Notes: a model not told the origin generated them from the sequence alone. A DNA stretch of 64,000 nt from Endozoicomonas numazuensis (GCF_000722635.1 NZ_JOKH01000004.1:308285-372284); one strand, 5' to 3'. Positions 41,917-53,978 are shown, numbered from the stretch's first letter. Made by a program: numbers and translations.

Positions 41917-42801
41917 TCAGGCTGTGGCTTTGGGAGAAGGCTTCTCAAATAACTGATTGATTGCCAGAGCTGTCACGATAATGCCAAGAGACAGCCACGC
42001 GGTGGATGGCAGAATTTCATGGTTAACCAGTGCGCCCAGAAGTACACCAATAAGAGGTACCAGGTAGTTGTTCATGGAGGCAAATACGGGGCCGGCCTGA
42101 GCAATCAGAGCCATATAGAGGAAATAAACAACACCTGCACACATGACTCCCAGGTACAGGATCGATGTGGCGCTGGCGGAGGTTAGTTCAAGAGTCCACG
42201 GTGCCTGAAATAGACATGCAACAATCAGTAGTTGGATCGATGAACAGGTTAAAACATTGCGGGCAACAATGATGGGGTGCTCATTATTGATCTTTTTAAG
42301 CATCAATAAGCCGGTTGCGAAACAGCCAGAAGCGATGACCACCGCCAGCGCTGCCAGGAGGCTGGTGTGCCCAGAGCCATTGGAAAGCTGAGGGTAGAAC
42401 AACAACAGCAGGCCGCAGAAACCAATGACGACACTTACCATGCCTGCTGGTGTGATTCGGGAGCCTCTGAGTACCAGAGGAGAAAGGATGATTGTGAAGA
42501 AGGGAATGGTTCCCATCAAGATGGCCGTGACAGCCGTATCCAGGTATTGCTGGCCCCAGGCGATCAACACAAAAGGAATGGTCGCTTCCAGCAGGGCGAT
42601 GAAGTTGAATGTGCTCAGGCGTCGCCCCTGACCTTTCATGCCAAACAGTGCCGTCAGAATAATCAGGGTGAGTGCCCCTACGGTAGCTCGACCCGCTCCT
42701 ACCCATACCGGTGGCAAATCATTGACAGCAGCTTGTTGAAACAGGAATTGAGATCCCCAAATCAGGCCAATGGCCAGTAGGTAAAAATATTTCTTTATCA
42801 T
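41917..42801 (-). CDS. EamA/DMT family transporter
   Basis: This 294-residue membrane protein has ten predicted helices in two EamA repeats. The first begins YFYLLAIGLIWGSQFLFQQA and the second starts near residue 150 (LLAALAVVIASGCFATGLLM). The conserved AWGQQYLDTAVTAILMGTIP segment is typical. DMT carriers export amino acids or other metabolites; the substrate is unknown. It stands alone between recN and the flavoprotein gene. Confidence 0.85.
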   Translation of the reverse strand: MIKKYFYLLAIGLIWGSQFLFQQAAVNDLPPVWVGAGRATVGALTLIILTALFGMKGQGRRLSTFNFIALLEATIPFVLIAWGQQYLDTAVTAILMGTIPFFTIILSPLVLRGSRITPAGMVSVVIGFCGLLLLFYPQLSNGSGHTSLLAALAVVIASGCFATGLLMLKKINNEHPIIVARNVLTCSSIQLLIVACLFQAPWTLELTSASATSILYLGVMCAGVVYFLYMALIAQAGPVFASMNNYLVPLIGVLLGALVNHEILPSTAWLSLGIIVTALAINQLFEKPSPKATA

Positions 42802-42930
42802 GCTGCTCAGTATAGGTATTCAAATGTGTGGGGCATTCTATGTGGGTTGTGTTTGAGTGAAAAACGAAACATCTTCATTCAATCTTCGATTTCTTTGAAT
42901 TAAGTATCTGGAGTTTGCTGTGCCTGGAAT

Positions 42931-44274
42931 TTAGTCGGGCACACTTTTGGATTTTATGGTCTCTGCTGCCTGAACGGATTGGCCTAAAATGAAGCGCTGG
43001 AACCAGTCTCCGCTGCATGAGCCAGCGATATATAGGTTGGTAAATCCATTGACTTCCATAGTGTTATGATCGAAGCACAGTGTCGACTCATGCTCTGATT
43101 GACCTTCAATGAAAGAAAAGTCCGGATGACTGCCTGTAAGCGTGGCTACATGATGAGGTGTTAGCTTTTTTGATTCCTGAGTCTTGCTATGGGTGACGAT
43201 ACAAGAGCCATCGCTGCACACTTTTGTCAGCTTGTAGTCAATGAGTTGCTCATAGGCTTTTTCAGAAGCCGGGTTCAGCATTGCCCCTGTTACCCGGTTG
43301 TGTCTGGGGTATTCCTTATCTAGACCTTGCAGGATCATAAGTATTTTGGAAGAGGACGTGCTTTTGTAGTTTGCTTTTTCCTTAATGAGTTCAGCAGGTA
43401 CTAAATGCGTTACTTTAAGCTTGTGATCCCATGCGTGAGAGATGGTGTCTGCAGCAGACAAGCCAGTACCCACAATCAGAACATTTGAGCCAGGCGGTAG
43501 TTTTTTAAAGGCTGCAAGCGAATCTGCAGTTGAATGAGTGACATGTTTCCCGTTTTCGCCCTGAATATTTAACCGGTTTGGAGCCTGCTTGCCTACGGCT
43601 AAAAGAAGGTGTTCACAGCTCATATTATGGTGATGGCTTTCGGAAGAAAAATGAAGGTGCCAGAGGCTGTCTTTATAGCTTGCTGAAGTTAATGTGTAGC
43701 CTATATGGATCGCTTCTGCAGGCAGTTGTTGTTGGTAGTTTTGATAGTAATTTCTGAGTGAAGAGGCGTCAGTTTTAGTGCGTTGAGGGTTGACACATTC
43801 ATAGTGTTTTACGTCAGTAATAGGCAGTCCGGGAATTTCCATCCAGGCGTAGGGGCTGATGGTTAACTGGTCGTTATTGTATCGATGCCAGCTGCCTCCG
43901 GCCGGGCTGGAAGAAAACAATTGCCAGTCTACTTTTCGGTCCGGGTTATTCTCAAAGGTCAGGCAGTGAATGGGGTTGTTGGCTTGATCGTAACAAAAAG
44001 AGTCAAACCATTGACCGGCGGGTGTTTGACCTCTTCGGCCTTCGAAGGTTGCGGGCAAGTCTGTTCGATAAATGGGTTGTCGCTCACCTAAATGTTTGTG
44101 CATCCCGTCAGAGCATTTCTGAGCGTGTAAAAATGTTCTGCCTTCAAGAACACTGGCCGCCAGCAGTCCGGCAGGACCTGCTCCAATAATAACAGCAGTG
44201 GCTTTGTGTTTGTGTGCAGGCTCAGGGCTAGAGGTGAGCGAGTGGGGGCTGCGCGTGAGGCTGAGTGTATCCAT
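42931..44274 (-). CDS. FAD/NAD(P)-dependent oxidoreductase resembling OSGIN proteins
   Basis: The 447-residue flavoprotein has an FAD-binding motif VIIGAGPAGLLAASVL (near residue 30) and a second dinucleotide motif VLIVGTGLSAADTISH (near 265). The C-terminal IAGSCSGDWFQRFILGQ would close the FAD site. Segments such as YRTDLPATFEGRRGQTPAGQ recall the animal OSGIN/OKL38 oxidative-stress proteins and related monooxygenase-like enzymes. No signal peptide is seen. The substrate is not known. Confidence 0.65.
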   Translation of the reverse strand: MDTLSLTRSPHSLTSSPEPAHKHKATAVIIGAGPAGLLAASVLEGRTFLHAQKCSDGMHKHLGERQPIYRTDLPATFEGRRGQTPAGQWFDSFCYDQANNPIHCLTFENNPDRKVDWQLFSSSPAGGSWHRYNNDQLTISPYAWMEIPGLPITDVKHYECVNPQRTKTDASSLRNYYQNYQQQLPAEAIHIGYTLTSASYKDSLWHLHFSSESHHHNMSCEHLLLAVGKQAPNRLNIQGENGKHVTHSTADSLAAFKKLPPGSNVLIVGTGLSAADTISHAWDHKLKVTHLVPAELIKEKANYKSTSSSKILMILQGLDKEYPRHNRVTGAMLNPASEKAYEQLIDYKLTKVCSDGSCIVTHSKTQESKKLTPHHVATLTGSHPDFSFIEGQSEHESTLCFDHNTMEVNGFTNLYIAGSCSGDWFQRFILGQSVQAAETIKSKSVPD

Positions 44275-44475
44275 TTTCTGTTAATTGTCCTTATCTCGTT
44301 TGTGACCTGAAGTATTTCGTTTTCTTGCTGACCCGGTATCCATTGAGTGAGTGTCAAGAAATAAGATTTATCTATTACGGGATCTATAGACACATTTCGG
44401 AGCCGGTGGTTCCAGAAGTCATAGGGACAAAGAAGGGCTGCCTTCTGAAATTTTAAAAATAATGCTTTTTCAGGG

Positions 44476-44503
44476 TTGAACCTTGCTTTTGATGTCCCCA
44501 TAT
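44476..44503 (+). promoter_or_regulatory. Sigma-32 (heat shock) promoter of grpE
   Basis: TTGAA at 44476-44480 and CCCCATAT at 44496-44503 are 15 bases apart, matching the RpoH consensus (CTTGAAA...CCCCATNT). They lie about 45 bp upstream of grpE. Confidence 0.75.
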
Positions 44504-44546
44504 ATCTCGTCAGTATATTATTCGCCTCCCGGTCGGAGATTCTGGA

Positions 44547-45128
44547 ATGACAGTAGAAAACAACAAGCCTGAAGAGCAGGTAGAAGAAGTAGTAGAGCAG
44601 CAGGCAGAAGAAAGCCTGCTGAACGAAGACGGTGGTGTTGAACTGGACAGTGAAAGTGATCTGACCGATGGTCTTGAGAACCAGTTGGAAGCTCTGAATG
44701 AAGAACTGGCTAAAGCGAAAGACCAGACTCTGCGCGCCACTGCTGAAATGCAGAACATCAAGCGCCGTGCTGAGCAGGACGTAGAAAAAGCGCACAAGTT
44801 TGCTCTGGAGAAGTTTGTTGACGCTCTGATTCCGGTTGTGGATAGCCTGGAAAAAGGTATTGAAAGTGCCGAGCAGGCAGAAGGCGCTCATGAAGCCCTG
44901 GTAGAAGGTATGAACCTGACTCTGAAGCAGTTCCTGGGTGCACTGGGACGTTTCTCTGTGGAGCAGGAAGACCCTAATGGTCAGCCTTTTGATCCCAATT
45001 TCCATCAGGCCATGTCCATGGTGCCTAATCCGGATGTAGAAACCAACACAGTGATTGATGTTTTCCAGAAAGGCTACAAGCTGAATGGCCGACTGATTCG
45101 TCCTGCCATGGTTGTGGTGTCCAAATAA
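44547..45128 (+). CDS. grpE: Nucleotide exchange factor GrpE
   Basis: This 193-residue protein has an acidic N-terminus, a long coiled coil (about 40-90) and the GrpE core: LRATAEMQNIKRRAEQDVEK, KFALEKFVDALIPVVDSLE, PNFHQAMSMV and the C-terminal GYKLNGRLIRPAMVVV. GrpE exchanges ADP for ATP on DnaK. It is first in the grpE-dnaK-dnaJ cluster, behind a sigma-32 promoter. Confidence 0.95.
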   Translation: MTVENNKPEEQVEEVVEQQAEESLLNEDGGVELDSESDLTDGLENQLEALNEELAKAKDQTLRATAEMQNIKRRAEQDVEKAHKFALEKFVDALIPVVDSLEKGIESAEQAEGAHEALVEGMNLTLKQFLGALGRFSVEQEDPNGQPFDPNFHQAMSMVPNPDVETNTVIDVFQKGYKLNGRLIRPAMVVVSK

Positions 45129-45169
45129 GTGATTCTGCTGAGGAATGTTCGAAAAAAGAATGTTTTACC

Positions 45170-45214
45170 GGCCTTGAAATCAAATCGATTGATCCCATAT
45201 TGATTTCAAAGGCC
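45170..45214. terminator. Long hairpin between grpE and dnaK
   Basis: GGCCTTGAAATCAA pairs with TTGATTTCAAAGGCC with a one-base bulge. It is followed by A-rich sequence, not T-rich, so it may be an mRNA-stabilising or processing hairpin rather than a true terminator. Confidence 0.5.
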
Positions 45215-45386
45215 AAAAACAGCCGCTCCCCATTACTTGGAAAGCGGCCCTCAGCTGAAGAATTGAATGGTTAAAAAACCGTGAGATGTAGAAGTTAGCT
45301 TTCGTCATCATTAAAGATGAAAGGCTTTCCACGGTAAAAAATTTAAAGAATTTCGCTCTGCATGCAGGGCAACGGAGAGATTAATA

Positions 45387-47306
<1,920 letters not shown>

Positions 47307-47341
47307 ACCCATTCCGCGCTGCGGTATGAGTTGATCAGGCG

Positions 47342-47374
47342 GCGCGGGAGTACATACTCCCGCGCTGTTTGTTT
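47342..47374 (+). terminator. Hairpin between dnaK and dnaJ
   Basis: GCGCGGGAGTA pairs perfectly with TACTCCCGCGC around a CA loop, followed by TGTTTGTTT. It is likely a partial terminator or processing site that lowers dnaJ relative to dnaK. Confidence 0.7.
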
Positions 47375-47589
47375 GAGAGGCTGTCTGAAAAACCCCATAG
47401 TTTTTCAAATAGTTTCTTTTGTGAAGAATTAGTTGAGTGGCTCATGTTAAGTCGATGAGGCGCGTAAACGGTTTTTCATTCGCTATGGGCATTTGTATTC
47501 AATAAATCGGGGTATTTCCCGATGTATGAAAGCGATTTGGATTATTTCGGTCAGGTGATCTGACAGAGCCTGACCACAGGGTGTTACTG

Positions 47590-48744
47590 ATGGCAAAACG
47601 TGATTTTTATGAAGTACTGGGCGTAGAAAAAGGGGCCTCTGACAAAGAGATCAAGAAGGCCTATCGCCGTATGGCTATGAAATTTCACCCTGACCGTAAC
47701 CCTGATGACACGGATGCGGAAGAAAATTTCAAAGAAGTGAACGAAGCCTTTGAAATTCTTTCCGATGATCAGAAGCGTGCCGCTTATGATCAGTATGGTC
47801 ATGCCGGTGTTGATCCCAGTATGGGAGGCATGGGTGGAGCCGGAGGGTTTGGCGGTGCAGGTGCCGGTGGCTTCGGTGACATCTTTGGTGATGTGTTTGG
47901 TGATATTTTTGGCGGTGGTGGCCACGGTCATTCCCGCAGTTCAGTTCAGCGTGGGGCTGACTTGCGCTATCAGCTGGAACTGAGCCTGGAAGAAGCGGTT
48001 AAAGGCACCACTAAGAAAATCAAAATTCCTTCCCTGGTGGGCTGTAATTCCTGTGATGGTTCTGGTGCCAAGAAAGGTACTTCGCCTGTTACCTGTACAA
48101 CCTGTGGTGGTATGGGGCAGGTGCGTATGCAGCAGGGTTTTTTCTCTGTTCAGCAGGCCTGCCCGGATTGTCACGGTACGGGCAAAATGATCAAAGACCC
48201 ATGTCGTGAATGTCATGGTGAGGGGCGTGTTCAGGAATACAAAACGCTGTCTGTTAAGATCCCTTCAGGTGTGGATACAGGTGACCGTATTCGTCTCGCG
48301 GGTGAGGGTGAAGCCGGATTTAATGGTGGTCCAGCAGGTGACCTTTACGTTCAGGTCAGCGTGGCTGATCATCCGATCTTCCAGCGTGATGGCAAGCACC
48401 TTTACTGTGAAGTGCCTATTACTTTTGTTGATGCGGCATTAGGGGGGGAGCTTGAAGTTCCGACTCTGGATGGTCGTGTAAAACTGAAGATTCCAAAAGA
48501 GACTCAAACTGGCAAGTTATTCCGTCTGCGTGATAAAGGTGTGACGCCTGTTCGTGGCGGTGGTCGTGGTGACCTGATGTGTCGTGTGGTTGTGGAAACT
48601 CCGGTTCATCTGACTGAACGTCAGAGAGAGCTGATGAATGAGTTGAAAGATACATTTGCAGCTGAAGGTGAAGACCGTCAGTCACCTAGAAAAACTTCAT
48701 TCTTTGAAGGCGTGAAAAAGTTCTTCGACGATATGGCGTCCTGA
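47590..48744 (+). CDS. dnaJ: Chaperone DnaJ (Hsp40)
   Basis: This 384-residue class A J-protein has a J domain (residues 1-70) with the HPD motif in [11 protein letters not shown], a Gly-rich linker, and four CxxCxGxG zinc repeats ([32 protein letters not shown]). A C-terminal client-binding domain follows. It stimulates DnaK ATPase. ATG 47590 ([11 protein letters not shown]) is the standard start. Confidence 0.96.
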   Translation: MAKRDFYEVLGVEKGASDKEIKKAYRRMAMKFHPDRNPDDTDAEENFKEVNEAFEILSDDQKRAAYDQYGHAGVDPSMGGMGGAGGFGGAGAGGFGDIFGDVFGDIFGGGGHGHSRSSVQRGADLRYQLELSLEEAVKGTTKKIKIPSLVGCNSCDGSGAKKGTSPVTCTTCGGMGQVRMQQGFFSVQQACPDCHGTGKMIKDPCRECHGEGRVQEYKTLSVKIPSGVDTGDRIRLAGEGEAGFNGGPAGDLYVQVSVADHPIFQRDGKHLYCEVPITFVDAALGGELEVPTLDGRVKLKIPKETQTGKLFRLRDKGVTPVRGGGRGDLMCRVVVETPVHLTERQRELMNELKDTFAAEGEDRQSPRKTSFFEGVKKFFDDMAS

Positions 48745-48764
48745 GTATCTTCTGATGTTTCTAT

Positions 48765-48804
48765 CCTGCAGCAATGTCTTGTTGCTGCAGGTCTTTATTC
48801 TTTT
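48765..48804 (+). terminator. Terminator of the dnaK-dnaJ cluster
   Basis: CCTGCAGCAA pairs with TTGCTGCAGG and is followed by a T-rich stretch. Confidence 0.7.
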
Positions 48805-48978
48805 CTTCTGGCCCGATGGCTCTAGTCTCAAACCTCAACTATCTTGTAGATGCCTTTCTATGGGCGCTTCCATACGCTGAAACATGGAAGTGGTCTCACT
48901 GTTTTTTTATTGAATATCCAGTGAGATAACTCAGTCGGATTTTATTCTGACAATGAAGCCTTTTTTGCGGTAAAGAGA

Positions 48979-50073
48979 ATGAAGCTCCCTTCGGTTTTAA
49001 CATCAGAGCCGGGTCTGTATGCAGGTATTGCTGCATCGGTGTATTTCTATTCATTATGCACTCGCTATCTGACGACGGGTTCGTCGGCGTGGGTCAGCCT
49101 GTGTCTGTTTCTTTTGCTCTTTGTTGCCATGCTCTGGTCTTCGTTTGGCGTGGTGCGTCATGCTGACGGGCTTGCTGCGCAGTTAGGGGAGCCTTATGGC
49201 ACTCTGATTTTGACGCTCTCCGTAATTAGCATTGAAGTTATTATGATTTCTGCAGTGATGCTGACGGGAGATCATAATCCGACGTTGGGTCGGGATGTTA
49301 TGTTCTCAGTGTTGATGATTGTACTGAATGGGTTGGTGGGTCTCTCATTACTACTGGGGGGTATACGACATGTTGAGCAGACCTTTAATTTACAGGGAGC
49401 AAACTCATTTCTTGGAATTCTGATCCCGCTTTCTGTACTGGGTTTGATTTTACCCAACTTTACCGAATCAACGCGTGCAGGGACTTTCTCTCTTGAGCAG
49501 GTTGTCTTTCTCGTGGTTATGAATGTGGTGCTTTATGTTGCTTTTCTGGGAATGCAAACCATGCGGCATCGCAACTATTTTGTCGGGGAGAATACTGAGC
49601 CGAATCATAACTGTGAAAAGAAACTGTCAGTGTTAACACATACCCTGCTGTTGATCTGCTACATGATCCCCATCGTGCTTTTGTCTAAAAAGCTGGCTGT
49701 TCTAGTGGATTATGGTATTTCCGAGCTGGGCGCTCCGGCGGATCTTGGTGGTTTGATTGTGGCAATACTGGTGCTGTCCCCTGAAGGTATGGCGGCTATT
49801 AAAGCGGCTAGAGTCAACAATCTTCAGCGCTCTATTAATATTTGCCTGGGTTCTGCGCTGGCTACCATAGGGATGACAATCCCGGCCGTTCTGATGATTG
49901 GTGTTCTTACCTCAAAAACCATTGTCTTAGGGTTGAATAATGTTGAGGCGCTGTTGCTGATGCTGACCCTTCTGGTCTCCATGGTTAACTTCTCATCGGC
50001 GAAAAGTAACCTTTTTCAGGGGGTGCCCCATCTAACACTTTTCTGCTGTTTCATTATTCTGATTTTTGATTGA
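48979..50073 (+). CDS. chaA: ChaA-like calcium/sodium:proton antiporter
   Basis: The 364-residue protein has about eleven membrane helices with two cation-exchanger repeats. The first has LSVISIEVIMISAVMLTGDH and the second ILVLSPEGMAAIKAARVNN, each with the acidic residue of the CaCA alpha-repeat. It resembles E. coli ChaA, which expels Na+ or Ca2+ at alkaline pH. It occupies the space between dnaJ and carA where many relatives have dapB. Confidence 0.8.
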   Translation: MKLPSVLTSEPGLYAGIAASVYFYSLCTRYLTTGSSAWVSLCLFLLLFVAMLWSSFGVVRHADGLAAQLGEPYGTLILTLSVISIEVIMISAVMLTGDHNPTLGRDVMFSVLMIVLNGLVGLSLLLGGIRHVEQTFNLQGANSFLGILIPLSVLGLILPNFTESTRAGTFSLEQVVFLVVMNVVLYVAFLGMQTMRHRNYFVGENTEPNHNCEKKLSVLTHTLLLICYMIPIVLLSKKLAVLVDYGISELGAPADLGGLIVAILVLSPEGMAAIKAARVNNLQRSINICLGSALATIGMTIPAVLMIGVLTSKTIVLGLNNVEALLLMLTLLVSMVNFSSAKSNLFQGVPHLTLFCCFIILIFD

Positions 50074-50183
50074 CGGAAAAAGGGGAGAAGCTTTTTCTTG
50101 AGTGGTTCATTTGTGAACTACTTTTTAGGCCATAAATTAATAAATCTAATGAGCTATTTATAGCTGCTCGCATCTTTTTTGCG

Positions 50184-50660
50184 TTGGGTCCCATTGTTTT
50201 TTTTGCCGGGTTTCTTTCCTCTGCTGTCAGTGCGGGCATGTTGCAGGAAGGCTTGTTGTGGGGTGGTGCTCCAAAGGTTTTTTCGCAATACCGTGGTATT
50301 CCAGCGCTCTTTTCTTCTGATTTGAATCCAAATGATTTGATACTCCAGTACTCCACTCATGACTCTGTGGCCATTGAAAACTATCAGCTTTCTTGCGAGC
50401 AGGGGGTATGTGACTCCACTGGAGAGTTCTGTCAAAACAAGTGCGTAAGGGAGAATGGAGTTGTCGGGAATGAAGTAGAGCGTTTCGACGAAGATTCACA
50501 TCCAGGGGGAGAGGTTATCCGCCCAAATGAATTTCTTCGTCTGAAGAATAGAGAGTTTTTCGTACAGATTTATGATCACGATGTCAGAGTGATTGAGTTG
50601 TCTGAATCAAGCGAGATGGAGGATTTTCTGCCTGATGGTCAGCCTCCTAGTGCATCCTGA
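50184..50660 (+). CDS. Hypothetical protein with N-terminal hydrophobic segment
   Basis: This 158-residue protein starts with a signal-like stretch (GPIVFFAGFLSSAVSAGM). It contains a Cys-rich segment CEQGVCDSTGEFCQNKC and ends with an acidic region. The start is uncertain: TTG 50184 is used here, but the frame is open 50 bases upstream without an ATG. No domain is recognised. It is the first of three plus-strand genes inserted between chaA and carA, and is probably exported. Confidence 0.45.
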   Translation: MGPIVFFAGFLSSAVSAGMLQEGLLWGGAPKVFSQYRGIPALFSSDLNPNDLILQYSTHDSVAIENYQLSCEQGVCDSTGEFCQNKCVRENGVVGNEVERFDEDSHPGGEVIRPNEFLRLKNREFFVQIYDHDVRVIELSESSEMEDFLPDGQPPSAS

Positions 50661-50688
50661 GCCAGGTTAGCAGTCGCGAATTCTCAGG

Positions 50689-51129
50689 GTGGGTTCCGAC
50701 GATGTCTGGCAGGAACAGGAATATTCAGTCAGTCCCTATGCATCCATCGAGGGTGCCTACTGGGTTTATCGTGACTCTGAAGGCGTGCTCTGGCTGTTCA
50801 AGCGCGTAGGTGGTCAGCTGGGAAGGATAAGGCTGGACTTTGCGTTGGCAGCTGAAGCTTTTGAAAGGGTATTTGAAAACTATCGACGATGGCAAAGAGT
50901 GGGAGGTAAGCCAGTCGACCCGGCTTATGCTTCTGTAACGCCTCGACAGACACCGGGAAAAAGGAAGCAGGAGCAGGGCGGGGGTCAGCAAAAGAAGCCA
51001 AAAGTAGAAGAGCAAAACCCTTCTTCAGAGGAAGACGATAGTCCTCACCGTGTTGTGGTTGAGGCGGGTAATAAAAGAGTTCGAGTAGTTTCTGAGAAGT
51101 TGCAAGCCTCCAAAGAGTCTTCAAGATAA
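50689..51129 (+). CDS. Hypothetical protein with NLS-like basic cluster
   Basis: The 146-residue protein has an N-terminal aromatic region (EGAYWVYRDSEGVLWLFKRV) and a Lys/Gln/Glu-rich C-terminus with TPGKRKQEQ and QQKKPKVEEQ. The latter resembles a monopartite nuclear localisation signal of the SV40 type. GTG 50689 is the first start in the frame, but the ribosome-binding site is weak. It ends just before the next gene (TAA then ATG). The function is unknown; a role in host cells is only a hypothesis. Confidence 0.45.
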   Translation: MGSDDVWQEQEYSVSPYASIEGAYWVYRDSEGVLWLFKRVGGQLGRIRLDFALAAEAFERVFENYRRWQRVGGKPVDPAYASVTPRQTPGKRKQEQGGGQQKKPKVEEQNPSSEEDDSPHRVVVEAGNKRVRVVSEKLQASKESSR

Positions 51130-52359
51130 ATGGCAAAGGCTACTCGTGGAAAGAAAGATAAGGTGTTGGAGAAAGGGAGTCGGTTTGGTATTCCATCCAT
51201 GATTGTGCATTTGGATCAGGTTGAGAAGGTCGGCGTTGATGGGCAGGAGAAATGGGAGAAGAAGTACAAGGAGGCTGAGAAAAAGAAGCAGAAAGAGGCT
51301 GAAAGTCTCAGAAAAAAATGGTTGTGGAGTAGAGTGGCCTGGCGTATTTACGAGACGGGCGATTGGGATGGTTTCATTATGAAGCTTTACCTGTCGCCGC
51401 AAAAGTCACTGAGACTGGTTTCTGAGTTAGAGTCCAGATTCATTATAAGGTGGAAGGATCTGACCGCTATCAAGCCTGCCGATGAAGCCGTTTTGGCTGA
51501 TTTGGAAAAGAATCAAATCACTGATGTGTTGATCAATATACCCATTGGATTTCAAGATGCTACTAGGCGACAAGTGAGCGAAGCCCTGTGAGCCTGCAAG
51601 TAGTAGGTGATCAGGGTGAGCGAACGCTGGCAACAACGTAGCATCTTGAAAGGCGATGGGTATAAGTTACTGGCACTTTGGGTTGAAGAGGTTCTGTCCA
51701 CAAAGCATGTTACACCGGACTGGAAAAAGGTGCAGTCCATTGAGGTGGTTGATGGGGTGGGGTTGGAAGAAGAACCGTTTGAAGATGATGAGGGGTCGGA
51801 AGTGGCGGACTCCCCGGTAATTGAGGCGTCAGTTGGAGAGAAACGGAAGAGAAAAAGGAAAGCGGGTCAGGCTGATGCTGTTAAAAAGAGCAAGTTGAAC
51901 CCGTTGCAAACAGGGCCAGGAGGAGCCGGGCAGGATTTTGAAGGCTATCGTATTTTTGGTCTGAGCTGTATTAGTTCCAGTGTTCCCAGTTTTTTGGCGG
52001 TAACTTTATGTGATAACTGTGGCGCTGAAAAAGTGGAGCCTCTTCAAGAGGTGAAAGTTCCTCCATCCAGTAATGTTGCTCAGATGGTTGATCAATCGAC
52101 CCAAACCCAAGTCCAAACCTTGCCTTCAGTTCCTTCTTCATCTACTCCTCATGTTGATGGTGGACAGATCAGCGTACAGGAGCTGGTTAGTTCTCTGACT
52201 CGTTTTCAGCAGCAGGCTTCTTTGACAGGAGGGGGCTGGAAGGCGCTCTTAGTTGATCATTTGCAGGAGAATTTACAGGCATGTTTGCTTGTAGCTCTGA
52301 CAAAAAGAATGACCGATGCTACAAAAGACTTGGTTAAACAGTCGGAGTCAAAGAAGTGA
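51130..52359 (+). pseudogene. NLS-bearing hypothetical gene disrupted by a MITE
   Basis: The frame begins MAKATRGKKDKVLEKGSRFG and is interrupted at 51539-51662 by the 124-bp MITE, whose sequence brings a TGA at 51589. Downstream the same frame continues to 52359. Removing the element and one TA (126 bp, 42 codons) restores an uninterrupted frame of about 367 residues, reading LINKLLALWVEEV across the join. The second half has KRKRKRKAGQADAVKKSKL, a bipartite NLS-like cluster, and a low-complexity tail. A new start at GTG 51607 could give a partial protein. Confidence 0.75.
51539..51662. repeat. Complete 124-bp MITE inside a coding gene, with TA duplication
   Basis: TACCCATTGGATTTCAAGAT... 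ends ...ATCTTGAAAGGCGATGGGTA, flanked on both sides by TA (51537-51538 and 51663-51664). It is the reverse complement of the element at 39888-40011 and of the fragment at the window start. Confidence 0.88.
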
Positions 52360-52563
52360 TAGGGGTAGTACTTTCTCGAATGGGTTAGGTGGGGGTGCTT
52401 GTGATGTAGGGCCTTTACCCGATTTCGGGGTGAAGGTTGTAGGTATTGTCTACTAGAAAAATCTTGTTCGATCAAAATTATTGTGTTTAAATGCGAAAAA
52501 TTTGCATTAGATTTGTTGAGGCAGACGGTGTGCCCCAGACGTTCCTGATAAAAGTCAGATAAG

Positions 52564-52602
52564 AAAGCGAGACGGTGATTTAGTTTACCTCTCGCTTTTT
52601 TT
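52564..52602 (+). terminator. Terminator upstream of carA
   Basis: AAAGCGAGAcGGT pairs with ACCtCTCGCTTT and is followed by a T tract. It may end the upstream transcript or act as an attenuator for carAB; no leader peptide rich in Arg codons was seen. Confidence 0.75.
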
Positions 52603-52729
52603 GAGCGCGCTCCGTATGGAAACAGGGCACATATGTACTGGCTGTCTCGCAAGCTGGCGTGAGCATCGCCTGATCAGATTGTTATTCTTTGGATTTGATC
52701 AGGAACAGGTCGAAGTGTGGGAGGAATCA

Positions 52730-53884
52730 TTGAGTAAGTCAGCCGTACTGGCTCTGGAAGACGGAAGTCTATTTCGGGGCATTGCCATTGGATCCGATGG
52801 GGAAACCAGTGGTGAGGTAGTTTTCAATACAGCCATGACAGGCTATCAGGAAATTCTCACCGACCCTTCTTATTCCCGTCAAATAGTGACTCTCACCTAT
52901 CCCCATATTGGTAATACCGGCATTACTCCTATAGATGAAGAGTCTACAGAAGTTCATGCAGCCGGCCTTGTGATTCGTGACCTTCCTCTTCTTGCCAGCA
53001 ATTGGCGAAATAAAATGCCTCTTGATGAGTATCTTCGTACTAACAATATCGTAGCGATCGCTGATATTGATACTCGTCGTCTGACCCGGATTTTGCGTGA
53101 AAAAGGGGCTCAGAATGGCTGTATTATGGTAGCCGATGAAAACGGTCATATCGATGAGGCGCTTGCACTGGAGAAGGCTCGTGCTTTCCCGGGTCTGAAA
53201 GGTATGGACCTGGCTAAGGAAGTGACCGTTAGTGAGTCCTATGAGTGGAAAGAAGGTGTTTGGGCGTTGGAGTCTGATGAACACCAGTCGGTTGACGAGC
53301 AGCCTTTCCATGTTGTGGCTTACGATTTTGGTGTAAAGCGCAACATTCTAAGGATGTTGGCTCAGCGTGGTTGTCGGCTGACAGTCGTGCCGGCAGAGAC
53401 TCCCGCTGAAGAGGTTCTGGCCATGAACCCCGATGGTGTTTTCCTGTCTAATGGTCCCGGTGATCCAGAGCCTTGTGTCTATGCTATCAAGGCTATTCAG
53501 GACATCCTCGAAACCCGTATCCCGGTCTTTGGTATCTGTCTGGGGCATCAGTTGTTGGGGCTAGCCAGTGGCGCTACCACCATGAAGATGAAGTTCGGTC
53601 ACCACGGCGCCAACCATCCCGTTCAGGATCTGGACTCTGGTGTAGTGATGATTACCAGTCAAAATCATGGTTTTGCAGTGTCTGAAGAAAATCTGCCCGG
53701 GCATATTCGTGTGACTCACAAATCCCTGTTTGATGGCAGTCTTCAGGGTATTGAGTTGACAGACCGACCCGCTTTCAGCTTCCAGGGACACCCTGAAGCC
53801 AGTCCGGGGCCACACGATGTGGCGGTGCTGTTTGACCGATTTATCAGCCTGCTGGAAGAGCATGCAGCGACTTCCCAGTCCTGA
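52730..53884 (+). CDS. carA: Carbamoyl-phosphate synthase small subunit
   Basis: The 384-residue glutaminase subunit has an N-terminal domain ([39 protein letters not shown]) and a class I glutamine amidotransferase domain. The nucleophilic Cys is in [15 protein letters not shown] and the His-Glu pair in [11 protein letters not shown]. It releases ammonia from glutamine for CarB. TTG 52730 is chosen: GGGAGGA lies just upstream and the protein then starts like other CarA proteins. Confidence 0.96.
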   Translation: MSKSAVLALEDGSLFRGIAIGSDGETSGEVVFNTAMTGYQEILTDPSYSRQIVTLTYPHIGNTGITPIDEESTEVHAAGLVIRDLPLLASNWRNKMPLDEYLRTNNIVAIADIDTRRLTRILREKGAQNGCIMVADENGHIDEALALEKARAFPGLKGMDLAKEVTVSESYEWKEGVWALESDEHQSVDEQPFHVVAYDFGVKRNILRMLAQRGCRLTVVPAETPAEEVLAMNPDGVFLSNGPGDPEPCVYAIKAIQDILETRIPVFGICLGHQLLGLASGATTMKMKFGHHGANHPVQDLDSGVVMITSQNHGFAVSEENLPGHIRVTHKSLFDGSLQGIELTDRPAFSFQGHPEASPGPHDVAVLFDRFISLLEEHAATSQS

Positions 53885-53978
53885 TCAGGTCACTTGAAAA
53901 AGAGACATACAGTACAGAATCAACAGGTTTCCGTGAGTGAAAAACTCCGGAAGCCTGAGATAAGCTACGAGAGCTACG

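Noticed and set aside
52564-52602. carAB arginine/pyrimidine attenuator
   Set aside because: Only a terminator hairpin is visible; no leader peptide or alternative pairing was found, so it is listed as a terminator.
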